Assembly: GCF_041146395.1 (NCBI RefSeq)
Contig: NC_090989.1
Span: 240,488,843 to 240,552,842, forward strand
DNA length: 64,000 bases
Origin: Eulemur rufifrons
Taxonomy: Eukaryota; Chordata; Mammalia; Primates; Lemuridae
Direction of reading: 5' to 3'
Of the stretch, positions 12,161 to 23,500 are shown piece by piece. The first letter of the stretch is position 1. Every line of letters starts with the position of its first letter. The position numbers were made by a program, and so were the translations under genes. Under the pieces are notes generated by a model that made no database searches, was not told where the DNA came from, and worked only from the letters and a program-made list of their open reading frames with translations.

Positions 12161-14017
12161 GTCTGTCCCATACAATACTTCTATCTGACAGTCCCCGTCT
12201 GAAATTTCCAATCTCCCTCCATTCTTCGAAACACAGCTGAGATCACTATGCTTTCACTAAGCTTCCACTACACTTCCTAGCTCCCAGGGATCCCCCAGCC
12301 CCGTATATAATAAACAGTTTTATGCTTCACGTGTCTCTCCTAATATTATATTATCACTTGTAAACTATAATTAGTTTTTCAATGTTTATACTTCATTCCC
12401 CCCAGCTGATTGTAGGGATTTTTGAAGGCAAGAATTGTGTCTTTACAACTTCTGTGTATATCCCATAGCAGGGTTTTTCAAGTGTTGGTGCCTATTCATG
12501 AGCCATGCTGTCACGTGTCTACAGCAAGGGGAAAATAATAAGGATTATGTAGCCAGTTTTAAGCTAATATACTCAAGTTAGAGGATTGTCCTTTATTTTG
12601 AAATTGTGCCCTTCACACTCTTATTGTGCCAATATACTCCTTGTGTTTTGAAATTATAGTCATGATAGATGGGAGGATTTTCTGACGTCTTTATTTGATG
12701 AAGTCGAAAAATCAGAAGCTCTTTGTCTGTTCCTCCAAATGCAAGGGATTACATTCCTCCATAAAACCCCAAAGTCTAAAAAATAGTGCATCTAGCAGTT
12801 GGTGCAATGCCTTTTGGATAATTGTGGTTTAATATGTGATTATTCATTTGGGACATCAAATGACTGAGTCCTTGTTCTTTAAGAGTTGATAGCATTCTAA
12901 TCTCTCCTTGTTCAGAAATTTCCACTTGTGTTAAATGTTGGGACAGAAATGCAGATCTAACTCAGGTTCTGTTCATATGATTCCCCCCGCCCTTGGCTGT
13001 GTACCTAATGGTTCTTATTTTTTTAATTTCAAAATATTAATGTTCATATGATTTTGAGGTAATTTAGCAGGAGGAAAAATAGTTTCCATAGTTATTTGAC
13101 ATCATGCAATTTTTGTACTAGACTATTTGTGGGGAGAGGGGTCTAATGCTACATAGATGCAAGTAAATATGTGAGACAAAAAATTATTCAGAAAGTAAGA
13201 AAGAGTATAAATTTTTGCATCTTTTAATAAAACTTCCATCCATCTGTTAATTTAAACTGTGCATTATTTATATATCTGTGAGAAAGTTCTTAGAATTTAA
13301 CATTAGGAAAAAGTTTGTGTTCCCAAAGAATAAATTGCATTGTTCTATCACATAATGCAAACTACATAATTTATGATGTTTTTCCTTTAGCCTTGACTGC
13401 CAAGAAGTTCAATGCTAAACATAACTCTCGATTGCATTAATCTATCCTCTTACTGGTTGCTGATCTAAATCTCTCCCTCTTTTCTTGTGTTCTCATTGGC
13501 TCTTTCAGATTTTCAAAAACCGTCCTTACATATACCTGTTCTGGAGGTAATTTGTCTCAATTACATTTGGAGAGTAGGAAAAGTAAAAATTATAAATGAA
13601 TCACTAATAAATAGAATTATCCACATTTGGGGGAAAAAAATCAGAGCTTACACATGTATTTTGCTATCCCCATCTCAGCACTTGTTTACTATCTATATTC
13701 CTGCGAAATTATTTTGACAAATTTCAGTTTTTCTTCACACCAGTAAACAGGGGGTCATTTGCTCAGAACAAATAGATGGTGAGTTCTTGGGATCCACAAT
13801 AATTGTTTGGTCATTTTCTGTTTGGATGGAAATAGCTCTCAACTGGGCTGGCTGTAGAGCTTCATCCCAGCTTCGAACCTGATTGTCAAGGGCCTTCTCT
13901 TTTTCAATAGAGCTGCACTTCAAATTTGACAATCATCAGCAACTACCTTGTGACTGCAATTCTCAAAGGGGATTGCACAGTGTTATAATCCCTTGCATTG
14001 TTACTTAAACTATTCAG
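12161..14017. other. Unassigned non-coding sequence
   Basis: AT-rich; may include more of the retroviral fragment at its left edge. The antisense open frame at 13735-13932 has no recognised domain. Confidence 0.4.
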
Positions 14018-14198
14018 AACAAATGAATTTTTCTTGTACAGAGGAGCAGGTTTTATGTTTTATTTATTTTTATTTTTTACCAACCTGATTTCTTTTTTGT
14101 TTTTAAATTTTTTTTTTTTTACCGATTATGAAGCAGCGCTGAGAGAAGAGTAGGTTTTTATTTTTAAATTTTTTACCAACTTGATTTTTTTTGCCTTT
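14018..14198. repeat. Two degenerate copies of a ~100-bp T-rich unit
   Basis: 'gaggagcagg...ttttttaccaacctgattt' (14041-14092) recurs as 'gaagagtagg...ttttttaccaacttgattt' (14145-14187), offset 96-104 bp. A third partial copy ('agaggaggaggttta') appears at about 15027, just past the L1 fragment. Confidence 0.5.
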
Positions 14199-14990
14199 GT
14201 TGATGGCCAAAAAACATATGAAAAAATGCTCAACATCTCTAATCATCAGGGAAATGCAAATCAAAACCACAATGAGATATCACTTAATTCCAGTGAGAAT
14301 GGCTTTTACCAAAAAGTCCCAAAACAATAAATGTTGGCTTAGAATCGGAGAGATAGAAACACTCATACACTGCTGGTGGGACTGCAAACTAGTACAACCT
14401 CTATGGAAAGCAATATGGAGATAGCTCAAAGAGCTGCAAGTAGAACCACCATTTGATCCAGCAATCCCACTACTGGGTATTTACCCAAAGGAAAAAAAGA
14501 CATTCTATAAAAAAGACATCTGCACTAGAATGTTTATAGCAGCACAATTCACAATTGCAAAGATGTGGAAACATCCCAAATGCCCATCAATACATGAGTG
14601 GATTAATAAAATGGTATTATGTATACCATGGAGTACTACCACTCAGCACAAAATACAATGGTGATCTAGCACCTCTTGTATTATACTGGATAGAGCTGGA
14701 GCCCATTCTACTAAGTGAAGTATCACAAGAATGGAAAAACAAGCACTATATGTACTCCTCATCAGATGGGTATTAATTGATCAACACTTATGTGCACATA
14801 TGGTAGTAACATTCATTTGGTGTCAGGCAGGTGGCGGGGAAGGGGATGGGTATATTCACACCAAATGGGTGTAGTGTGCACTGTCTGGGGGATGGGCACA
14901 GTTGTAGCTCTGACTCAGGTGGGGCAAAGGCAATATATGTAACCTAAACATTTGTACCCCCGTAATATTCTGAAATAAAAAATATTAAAA
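14199..14990 (+). mobile_element. L1 3' end, 5'-truncated
   Basis: It starts in the C-terminal codons of L1 ORF2 ('atggccaaaaaacatatgaa'; translation near 14236-14280 includes S-L-I-I-R-E-M-Q). It runs through a G-rich 3' UTR (near 14830, 'gtggcggggaaggggatggg') to 'ctgaaataaaaaatattaaa'. Translation from 14191 stays open to a stop at 14422-14424, then is broken. The 3' UTR matches the later part of the L1 at 40846-44630 but is more diverged, so this is an older relative in the same lineage. No clean target duplication is visible because both edges are T/A-rich. Confidence 0.85.
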
Positions 14991-15084
14991 ATTTTTTTTT
15001 TACCATTCAGGAAAAAGCACTGACAGAGGAGGAGGTTTAAGCTGTAGACTTGCTAAAATTTTTAATGCTGGATTTCAAGGGAGA

Positions 15085-15255
15085 AAACGAGTGGGTTCCA
15101 ATTTCGGCTTTATCATCTTCTGTGTTGTTACTTGCACAAGTTATTTAACTTTCCTGTGCTTCTGTTTCCTCATCTATAAAATAGGTGAAATGGTAGTATT
15201 AGTGTGGAGAATAAATGACATATTTAGCAGTCTAGGTAAAATATTATATATAAAT
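15085..15255 (+). repeat. MIR SINE
   Basis: 'gtgttgttacttgcacaagttatttaactttcc', then 'ctgtttcctcatctataaaataggtg' in order match MIR core to 3' side (strings shown in part). Confidence 0.7.
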
Positions 15256-15687
15256 TATACATACATAAAATATATTATAGTAGCATATGTAAAATATGAG
15301 TGCAAATGATACATGGTATTGTATATAAAGTAACTATCATGATCCCAGGCTGGAGTTAGCTATTGTTAACATTTTAGAACTATAGAAATATAATTATATA
15401 GTAAGCATTACAAATGCTACTTTAAAAATTTGCTTTCTAAATATAAGTTATATACAAATTCACTTAAAGGGCAGTATGTGAGATAAAAAAATGTAAAAAT
15501 CTCCTAACCACAAAAGATTATCATTTATTATTTAAATTATGACATACTTGAAGTTCCCTGTGGCCAATGGAATTGTATCCATTCATTTTCGTGCTGCCTA
15601 CTTGTCCTGAGCATTTATTGACTGATGCTCAGTAAACGTTGACCTGAAATAATCTGAATTCTGACTAGCTGCTCTTCACAGGCTGTA
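15256..15687. other. Unassigned AT-rich sequence
   Basis: Many 'atata' stretches around 15240-15300; nothing else recognisable. Confidence 0.4.
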
Positions 15688-15930
15688 TTCACTGAGTGCC
15701 AAGGATGCCTCAGGCACTGGGGATGCAAAGATAAATAAAACATGGATTCTGCATTTAAGGGAAGCGCCCCCTAGCAGGGGGAGCCAGACACATAAAGGGA
15801 CAATGGCTTCCCTGGGGAAGTGGCATGTGTGAGAAATGTGCAGAGGGCTGAGTGGCACTGAGTGGGCAGGGACCCTGGGGAGGGGTGGCTGTCAGAGGAG
15901 GTTTTCTGGTGTGTGGCCTTGCACCTTACC
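15688..15930 (-). repeat. L2-type LINE 3' fragment (antisense)
   Basis: 'actgagtgccaaggatg', 'caggcactggggatgcaaag' and 'agggggagccagacac' follow the antisense L2 3' end, continuing to 'cagaggaggttttctgg'. Confidence 0.6.
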
Positions 15931-17229
15931 CTTCCCTCTGCTCTGCGTTTGGGGTTTGGATTCTGAAGTCAGTGAATGTGGCAAGAAAAAAACAAGCGCA
16001 ATTAAAGCCAAATTACCTCTAAAAATCTCTTAATTGCCTGTTCAGTAAGAATAGGTAGAATAACCCCTGTAAAGGTACACATCTTTACACATGTGAAATG
16101 TCTCTGGTAATCTAAAGTATATAAGGACATAAGTAATATTTTGCGGTATTTTAATGTTTAAAATTATTATTATTATTATTCTTTTGGTGAGGTGCTATTA
16201 TTCAATTCAGTTAAGTTAAAGGTGTATGTGATGAGATGCTGCTGAAAACAGAAGACAAGGCCTATGTTTTAGCAATAATGACTAATGAAAGACATTGTAC
16301 TATTATCTCTCTGACCCTAGTTTGTGAATGTTTCAATAGAGAAATAAAGCAACACTGGAAAAGAAAGCATTATATCCATTTTTTAAAATAGAATGCATCA
16401 TCATAAAATAGTTGTGAATGTGAGCAAAAATAAAATTTACTCACCAAGGTGTAGGATATAGCCTAGAAATGCATCTATTTTTACGCTCTAGACTTTCCAT
16501 CAAGTAACTAAGCAATTTGTCTTTGTCCTTCTATGTCCGGAATGTTATGACTCTAAGAAGACATAAATATAGCTGGCACCAATCTAAACTGTGAAGACCA
16601 TAACACTGAGATGAGATTTTATCAACAAAAGGATATTTAAAGTGAATGTTTCTGTAATGGATTTAGGTAGAGAACGTTCTTAGAGGGTCATTGTGAAAGA
16701 AAAAGGAAAAAAGCTGATACGTGCGAACAAGATTTGAAAAGCAGTTAGTTAGCACATTCCCGTAGGCTATTTTCCCAGAAAAGGAGCCCAAAGTCTAAAT
16801 CATAAGAATAAAACCTGCTTTTTTTTTTTTGTAAGATGAACATTATAATGTAGGGCTATGTTTCTGAGTAAAGGCCTGATTCTCAGTTCTCTATAAGAAT
16901 ACTGCCCTGAAGTTATATAAAATCCTGTATACTATGAAGACTTTAAAATAATTAAAAATCAATTAAGCAGACATCAGAATAGTTAATGGTTTAAAATTAC
17001 ATTTAATATGCTACAGCAGCATAAGGTATTATTCATTGCTCTCATCTTCTTTCTTCATAATTCCTAGGTTATACTGCAATAAATGAGAAGTTCAAAGAAT
17101 TCTTTTCTCGAACTTGTATTATGAACATTTTCGAATGCAAGGAAAAGTTGAGAAAGGAGAACATTTGAATTGTGTAGTCATCATCTATATTTAACAATCT
17201 CTTTTTAATGTGAAAATCACATATATAAG
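15931..17229. other. Unassigned non-coding sequence
   Basis: AT-rich; a short (ATT)n run lies near 16166-16180. No exon or repeat identified. Confidence 0.4.
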
Positions 17230-17609
17230 CAATTATATCTCCTGGTGAGTATGCATATCTTTTATTTATAGCTCTATTGAAGTATAATTTATATATCCTA
17301 AAATTTACCCATCTTAAGTGTAAATTCAATGATTCCTAGCTATTTATACAGTTGTGCAGTCATCACCAAAATCCAGTTTTAGGATATATCCTTCATCCCC
17401 CCAAATTCTCTTGAGGTATTTTTAGTCAATCTTCCCTCCCACCTCAGCCAGAGGTAACCACAGATCTGCTTCCTGTTTCTATAAATTTGCATGACCTGGA
17501 TATTTCATATAAATGAAATCATACAATACATAGCATTTTGAATCTGGCTTCTTCCACTTAGTGTAATATTGAGTTTTATCTATGTTGATGCAAGTATTAA
17601 TATTTCATT

Positions 17610-17961
17610 TCTTTCTTTCTTTTTTTCTGCCCAGGCTAGAGTGAAGTGGCATCATCATAGCTCACTGCAATCTCAAACTCCTGTGCTCAAGTGATCCTCT
17701 TGCCTCAGCCTCCAAGTAGCTGGGACTACAAGCATGTGCCACCACGCCCAGCTAATCAATCTTTCTTTCTTTCCTTCCTTCCTTCCTTCCTTCCTTCCTT
17801 CCTTCCTTCCTTCCTTCCTTCCCTCTCTCTCTCTCTTTCTTTCTTTCTGACGGGGATCTCGCTCTTGCTTAGGCTGGACTCAAACTCCTGAACTCAAGCA
17901 ATCCTACCACCTCAGCCTCCCAGAGTGCTAGGATTACAGGCCTGAGCCACCGTGCACAGCC
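17610..17961 (-). mobile_element. Alu SINE (strepsirrhine-type), antisense, with internal microsatellite
   Basis: Left arm 'gcccaggctagagtgaagtg' and 'gtggcatcatcatagctcac', and right arm 'cggggatctcgctcttgct' and 'cagagtgctaggattacagg', give a dimeric Alu in reverse. A 12-bp target duplication taatatttcatt flanks it at 17598-17609 and 17962-17973. The A-rich linker region is replaced by a long TTTC/TTCC tract. The arm variants are the best single clue to a strepsirrhine host. Confidence 0.9.
17762..17850. repeat. (TTTC)n(TTCC)n(TC)n microsatellite inside the Alu
   Basis: About a dozen TTCC units are followed by CT and TTTC runs, lying between the left and right Alu arms where the linker normally is. 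Confidence 0.95.
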
Positions 17962-18660
17962 TAATATTTCATTCGTATTATTGCTGAATAGTTTTCCATT
18001 ATGTAGATATACCACATTATGTTTATCCAGTCACCAACTGAAGGATACTTAGATTGTCTCCAGTTTGGGGCTATTATGAACATTCACATACAAGTCTTCA
18101 TGTGAGCATATGCTTTTGTTTCTTTTAGGGTAGTTTTTGGGAAAAGAATTGCTGGGTTGTGTGGTAACTTTATGTTTCACTTTTTAAGAAACTGTCAAAC
18201 TGCTTTCCAAAGTGTCTGTACCATTTTACACTCCTGCCAGCAATGTCTGATGGCTCAAGTTTCTCAACATATTTACCAACACTCAGCTTTGCCTGCCTCT
18301 TGGATTATGCCATTCTAGTGGGTGTACAACGGCACCTCATGGTATTTTTAATTTACATCGTTGCTCTGATGAGCAACATGTTGACTATATTTTCTTTCAC
18401 GCAATTATCACTCATTCATATGTCTTTTTTAGGTGAAATGTCTAATCAAGTTTTTTGCCCACTTTTGGATTGTGTCTTTCCTTACTGAGTTGTAAGAATT
18501 CTTCATATATTCTGAATACAAGTCGCTTAGATATATAGTTTTAGGATGAGCTTATCAATTTCTACAAAAAAAAATCATGTTGGGATTTTAATTGGGATTT
18601 TGCTGAATCTAGAAATCAATTTGGGGAAAACTTGCTCTCTTAACAATTATATTAAGTATT

Positions 18661-19133
18661 ATTTTTCTATTGCTGCTGTAACAGATTAGTGACTTCAAAT
18701 AACACAAATTTATTATCTTATAGTTCTAGAGGTAAGAAGTCCAAAATCAGTCTTACTGGGCTAATGTTAAGGTGCTGACAGAGTTGGTGCCCTCCGGAGG
18801 CTCTAAGGGGAGAATCTGTTTCTTTGTCTAGAAGCAGAAAAGCTTCCAGAGCCTATCTGCATTCCTCGGTTTGTGGCCCCCTCTGTGCATCACTCCCATC
18901 TCTTGCTTTCATTGATGCATCTCCTATTACTGACTTTGATCCTCCTACCTTCCTCTTATAAGGACCCTGTGGTTACACTGGGCTCACCTGGATAACCTAG
19001 GAAAATCTCCACATTCCAAAATCCTCAATCACATTTGCAAAGTCCCTTTTACTGTGTAAGGTAACAAATTTCTAGGTTCTCTGGCTTAGATGTGGACATC
19101 TTCCAAGGACTATTATTCAGTCTATCATGACCA
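18661..19133 (-). mobile_element. MaLR/MLT1-like LTR inserted in the old L1
   Basis: It carries 'ttgctgctgtaacagatta', 'aaatttattatcttatagttc' and 'attattcagtctatcatg', the reverse complement of a divergent MLT1-type LTR. A direct repeat gtatt at 18656-18660 and 19134-19138 fits a 5-bp target duplication, and L1 sequence continues across it ('aacaattatattaagtatt' to 'gtcttgtaatccataag'). The left terminus is eroded (no TG). Confidence 0.7.
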
Positions 19134-19701
19134 GTATTGTCTTGTAATCCATAAGTATGGAATATCTTTGTATTTATTTAAATCTTTTTAAATTTCTATC
19201 AGCAATATTTTGTAGTTTACAGGGTACAAATTTTGCACTTCTTTGTTAAATTTATTCCCTAAGTATTTCACTCTTTTTGAAGCTCTTATAAATGGCATTG
19301 AATCATTAATTTTTCAGATTTTTTGTTGCTAGTGTATAAAAATGCAATTGATTTTTGTATATTGACCTGTTGTCCTGAAACCTTGCTTAACTCAACTTAT
19401 TTATTAGTTCTAGTAGGGTTTTTTTTTATGTGTGTGTGGATTCCTTAGGATTTTCTACATACAGACTCATACAATCTGAATGAAGACAGTGTTACTTCTT
19501 TCTTTCCAATCTGAGTGTTTTTCTTATTCTATTTTCTCATTCCACTGGCTAGAACCTCTAGTATAATGTTGAATATAAGTAGCAAGAGCTGATATCCTTT
19601 CCTTGTCTTGATTTTAGGTGCAAAGAATTCAGTCTTGCGACACAAAATATGATGTCAGCTGTAGTTTTTTTGTGATGTCCTTTATCAAGTCGAAGAGGTT
19701 T

Positions 19702-19718
19702 CCTTGTATTTCTCTTTT
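19702..19718. repeat. Target-site duplication of the full-length L1, left copy
   Basis: ccttgtatttctctttt, identical to 27944-27960. Because the L1 is on the minus strand, this copy follows its poly(A). Confidence 0.95.
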
Positions 19719-19730
19719 TTTTTTTTTTTT

Positions 19731-20188
19731 ATGTTTTTCCTGTCTTTTCCCAGATGTGGACTATTTTAGTAAACTATTAATTGATTTCTGCATTGGAGGT
19801 CTTTTCCTTTCCAGCTTGTTTGAAAAAATCAGATCAAACTTCCTAAAACACAAGTGTGACCTTGTTATTTTCCTACTCCAGGACCTTCAGGCTTTTTCCT
19901 GAATTTAGTTTGAACTTCTTAGTGTGGCATAATCAATTATGATAAATCCATATAGCACTTTACAGTTTTCAAAGCACTTTAATATATAATCTTGTTTTCA
20001 AGATTTTCTATACTCTGGCTGTAACCCATGTGGTAAAGTGAAAAAGCATTAAGTGGGAAGCTAGGAGACTTGGGTTTTTTTAATTTCACCTTTAATTGTG
20101 ACCTTGAGTCAGTTTCTTTATCTGTAAAATGGGAGGGTAGGATTAAAAGCTTTTATAGGTTTCTTTTCACTGTGTTGTGCCTTTCTAA
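19731..20188 (-). other. 3'-transduced flank, distal segment
   Basis: 458 bp of non-L1 sequence lies inside the target duplications, between an internal A-rich tract and the terminal poly(A). It holds a plus-strand MIR piece at about 20055-20145 ('cagtttctttatctgtaaaatggg' in part). This is what read-through of a source L1's polyadenylation site would carry. No canonical AATAAA is visible in its last 40 bases on the minus strand, which is a weak point. Confidence 0.75.
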
Positions 20189-20232
20189 CTTTATTTTATT
20201 TATTTATTTTTTTATTTTTTATTATTTTTTTT
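20189..20232 (-). other. Internal A-rich tract (likely earlier poly(A) tail)
   Basis: On the minus strand this is a run of A with interspersed T that includes several AATAAA hexamers. It separates two blocks of non-L1 sequence, as expected if an earlier insertion's tail was retained. Confidence 0.6.
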
Positions 20233-20398
20233 CAATTTAATTTTACAGAATCAAAGAGTCTAACAGTATATCTTGTTAGATACAGTATGTCCTCATAATG
20301 TATACATTATTTCTTGTACAATGATATGAAATAATATGGGAAATATTCATGATAAATTATTAAGTGAACAGTGCAAGTTAAAAACAATAGTTTCATAT
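20233..20398 (-). other. Probable 3'-transduced flank, proximal segment
   Basis: The related L1 at 40846 continues past 'gggggggtggggaa' for another ~160 bp of 3' UTR, but here the sequence changes at about 20398-20405 to unrelated AT-rich DNA. That DNA looks like an old plus-strand repeat ('gggaaatattcatgataaat'). It is therefore probably flank, preceded by a 7-base A run. Confidence 0.55.
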
Positions 20399-20565
20399 TT
20401 TTTTCCCCACCCCCCCTTTCCCGAGTCAGCACCTTCAAGTGTTACCACTCCCCAAACGGTGCACAATGCACTCATTGTGTAGGCATACCCCCATCTCCTC
20501 CCCCACCCCCAACCTCAGTCTGATGTCCAATTGGTGTCGTTTCCAAATTTGTATTTAGGTGATGA
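20399..20565 (-). other. L1 3' UTR, G-rich, truncated
   Basis: The minus strand is G-rich with two clusters of G runs (plus-strand C runs at 20405-20422 and 20487-20511), able in principle to form G-quadruplexes. Compared with the L1 at 40846-44630 the last ~160 bp of 3' UTR are missing. Confidence 0.75.
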
Positions 20566-23500
20566 TCAGGGAAACCAATTTTCTGGTGAGTACATGTGAT
20601 GCTTGTTTTTCCATTCTTGGGATACTTCACTTAATATAATGGGTTCCAACTCTCTCCAGGAGAACCATAGAGATGTCGTATCTTCATCATTCCTTATAGC
20701 TGAGTAATATTCCATGGTATACATATACCACAGCTTACTAATCCAATCATGTATTGATGGGCATTTGGGTTGTTTCCACATCTTTGCTATTGTGAATTGT
20801 GCTGCTATAAACATTCGGGTACACGTGCCTTTGTTACAGAATGACCTTTTTTGCTTTGGGTATATGCCCAGTAATGGGATTGCTGGGTCAAATGGCAGGT
20901 CTACTTGAATCTGTTTAAGATACCTCCATAATGCTTTCCACAGGGGTTGCACTAGTTTGCAGTCCCACCAGCAGTGTATGAGTGTTCCTGTCTCTCCACA
21001 CCCACGCCAACATGTGTTGTTTTGGGTTTTTTTGATAAAGGCCATTCTCACTGGGGTTAAGTGATATCTCATTGTGGTTTTGATTTACATTTCCCTGATG
21101 ATTAGAGATGTTGAACACTTTTTCATATGTTTGTTAGCCATTTTTATATCTTCTTTTGAAAAATTTCTATTCATGTCCTTTGCCCACTTTTTGATAGGGT
21201 TGCTTGATTTTTTCTTGCTGATTTTCCTGAGTTCTAAATAGATTCTTGTTATCAGTCCTTTATCTGATGTGCAGTATGCAAAAATTTTTTCCCATTCTGT
21301 AGGTGGTCTGTTTATTCTCTGGACTGTTTCTTTGGCTGTGCAGAAGCTTTTTAATTTAATCATGTCCCATTCATTTATTTTTGTTGCTGCTGTGATTGCC
21401 TTGGGGTCTTCCTCATAAATTCTTTGCCTAGGCCAATGTCTGTAAGAGTCTTTCCTACATTTTCTTCTAGAATTCTGATTGTATCACGCCTAAGGTTTAA
21501 GTCTGTTATCCACCGTGATTTGATTTTTGTGAGAGGTGAAAGCTGTGGGTCCTGTTTCAGTCTTCTACAAGTGGCTAACCAATTCTCCCAGCACCATTTG
21601 TTGAATAGGGATTCTTGTCCCCAGAGTATATTCTTTCCTGCTTTGTCAAAAATTAGGTGACTATATGAGGATGGTTCTATATTTGGATTTTCTGTTGTGT
21701 TCCACTGGTCTGTGTCCCTGCACTTGTGCCAATACCAGGCTGTTTTAAGAACCACGGCCTTGTAGTATAGTTTGAGGTCTGGCAAATTAATACCTCCCAT
21801 TTTGTTTTTGTTGCTTAAAATTGCTTTTGCTATACGGGGTCTTCTTTGATTCCATACAAAGTGTATAATTATTTTCTCTATGTCTGTAAAGAATGATGTT
21901 GGTAATTTAATAGGGATTGCATTGAATCTGTAGATCACTTTGGGTAGTATAGACATTTTAACAATGTTAATTCTTCCGATCCACGAGCATGGTATATTTT
22001 TCCATCTATTTGCAAGTTCTGCTATTTCTTTTCTCAGTGTTTCATAGTTTTCCTTATAGAGGTCCTTTACCTCTTTAGTTAGGTATATACCTAGATATTT
22101 TATTTTCTTTGTTGCTATTTTGAAGGGTATTGAGTCTTTAATTTGGTTTTCCGATTGACTGTTATTGGCATATATAAATGCCTCTGATTTGTGTATATTA
22201 ATTTTGTAGCCTGAGACTTTGCTGTATTCGTTAATCAATTCCAGGAGTCTCTTGGTTGAATCCTGGGGGTTTTCCAGATATAACATCATATCATCAGCAA
22301 AAAGTGAGAGTTTGATCTCTTCCTTCCCTATTTGGACTCCCTTGATTCTGCTCTCTTGCCTGATAGCTCTCGGAAGGACTTCCAATACTATGTTGAAAAG
22401 TAATGGAGACAATGGGCAGCCCTGTCTGGTTCCAGTTCTAAGTGGGAGTGCTTTCAGTTTTTCCCCATTCAGTATGATGTTGGCTGTGGGTTTGTCATAT
22501 ATGGCTTGTATCATTTTTAGGTAGGTTCCATCAATGCCTATTTTGTTAAGCGTTTTTATCATAAAAGGGTGTTGAATTTTGTCAAATGCTTTTTCTGCAT
22601 CTAATGAGAGTATCATATGGTTTTTGTTTTTGCTTCTATTTATGTGGTGAATTACATTTATAGATTTACGTATGTTGAACCACCCCTGCATCTCGGGGAT
22701 GAAGCCCACTTGGTCGTGGTGGATTACTTTTTTGATAAGTACTTGGATTCGATTTGCTAGTATTTTATTGAAAACTTTTGCATCTATATTCATGAGGGAA
22801 ATTGGTCTGTAGTTCTCTATTTTTGTTGTGTCCTTTCCAGGTTTTGGTATTAATGTTATATTGGCTTGGTAGAACGTGTTGGGGAGAACTCCATCCTTCT
22901 CAATATTGGAGAATAGTTTATGTAGGATGGGCACCAGTTCTTCTTTGTATGTATGGTAAAATTCAGGTGTGAACCCGTCTGGACCAGGGCTTTTCTTTTT
23001 GGGAAGGTTTTTTATTGCTGTTTCGATTTCAGTTCTTGATATTGATCTGTTCAGGTACTCTATTTCTTCCTGGTTGAGCCTGGGAAGACTATGTGTTTCT
23101 AAAAATTTGTCCATTTCCTCCACGTTCTCCAGTTTGTGCGCATAAAGATTTTTGTAGAATTCATAGATGATATCTTGTATCTCTGTAGCATCGGTTGTGA
23201 TTTCTCCTTTCATGTTCCTAATGGAGGTTATTAGAGATTTTACTTTTGTGCTCTTGGTTAGTCTGGCCAGAGGTGTGTCTATTTTGTTTATCTTTTCAAA
23301 GAACCAACTTTTTGTTTTATTAATTTCCCTTATAGTTTCTTTTTTGTCCTTTTCATTTAGTTCTGATTTGATCTTAGTAATTTCTCGCCTTCTGCTGGGT
23401 TTGGGATCGTTCTGTTCTTCTTTCTCCAGCTCTTTGAGTCTATTCGTTAGGTTGTCTATTTGCATGTTTTCTGTCTTTTTGATATAGGCATTTATGGATA

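Larger units (their letters stand above)
17230..19718 (-). mobile_element. Old L1, 3' half (antisense), nested host of younger insertions
   Basis: The plus strand shows L1 3' UTR and ORF2 in reverse: 'tgaccTggatatttcatataaatg'-type text near 17494, 'tgctgaatagttttccattatg' at 17982, 'tgcccacttttggattgtg' near 18457, and 'ttgctgaatctagaaatc' at 18600. It has many stops, far more than the young L1. It is interrupted by an Alu at 17610-17961, a MaLR LTR at 18661-19133 and the full-length L1 at 19719-27943, and resumes at 27961 with no bases missing across the last insertion. Confidence 0.85.

Noticed and set aside
17762..17850. Serine/leucine repeat protein suggested by the TTCC frame
   Set aside because: It is microsatellite DNA inside an Alu.
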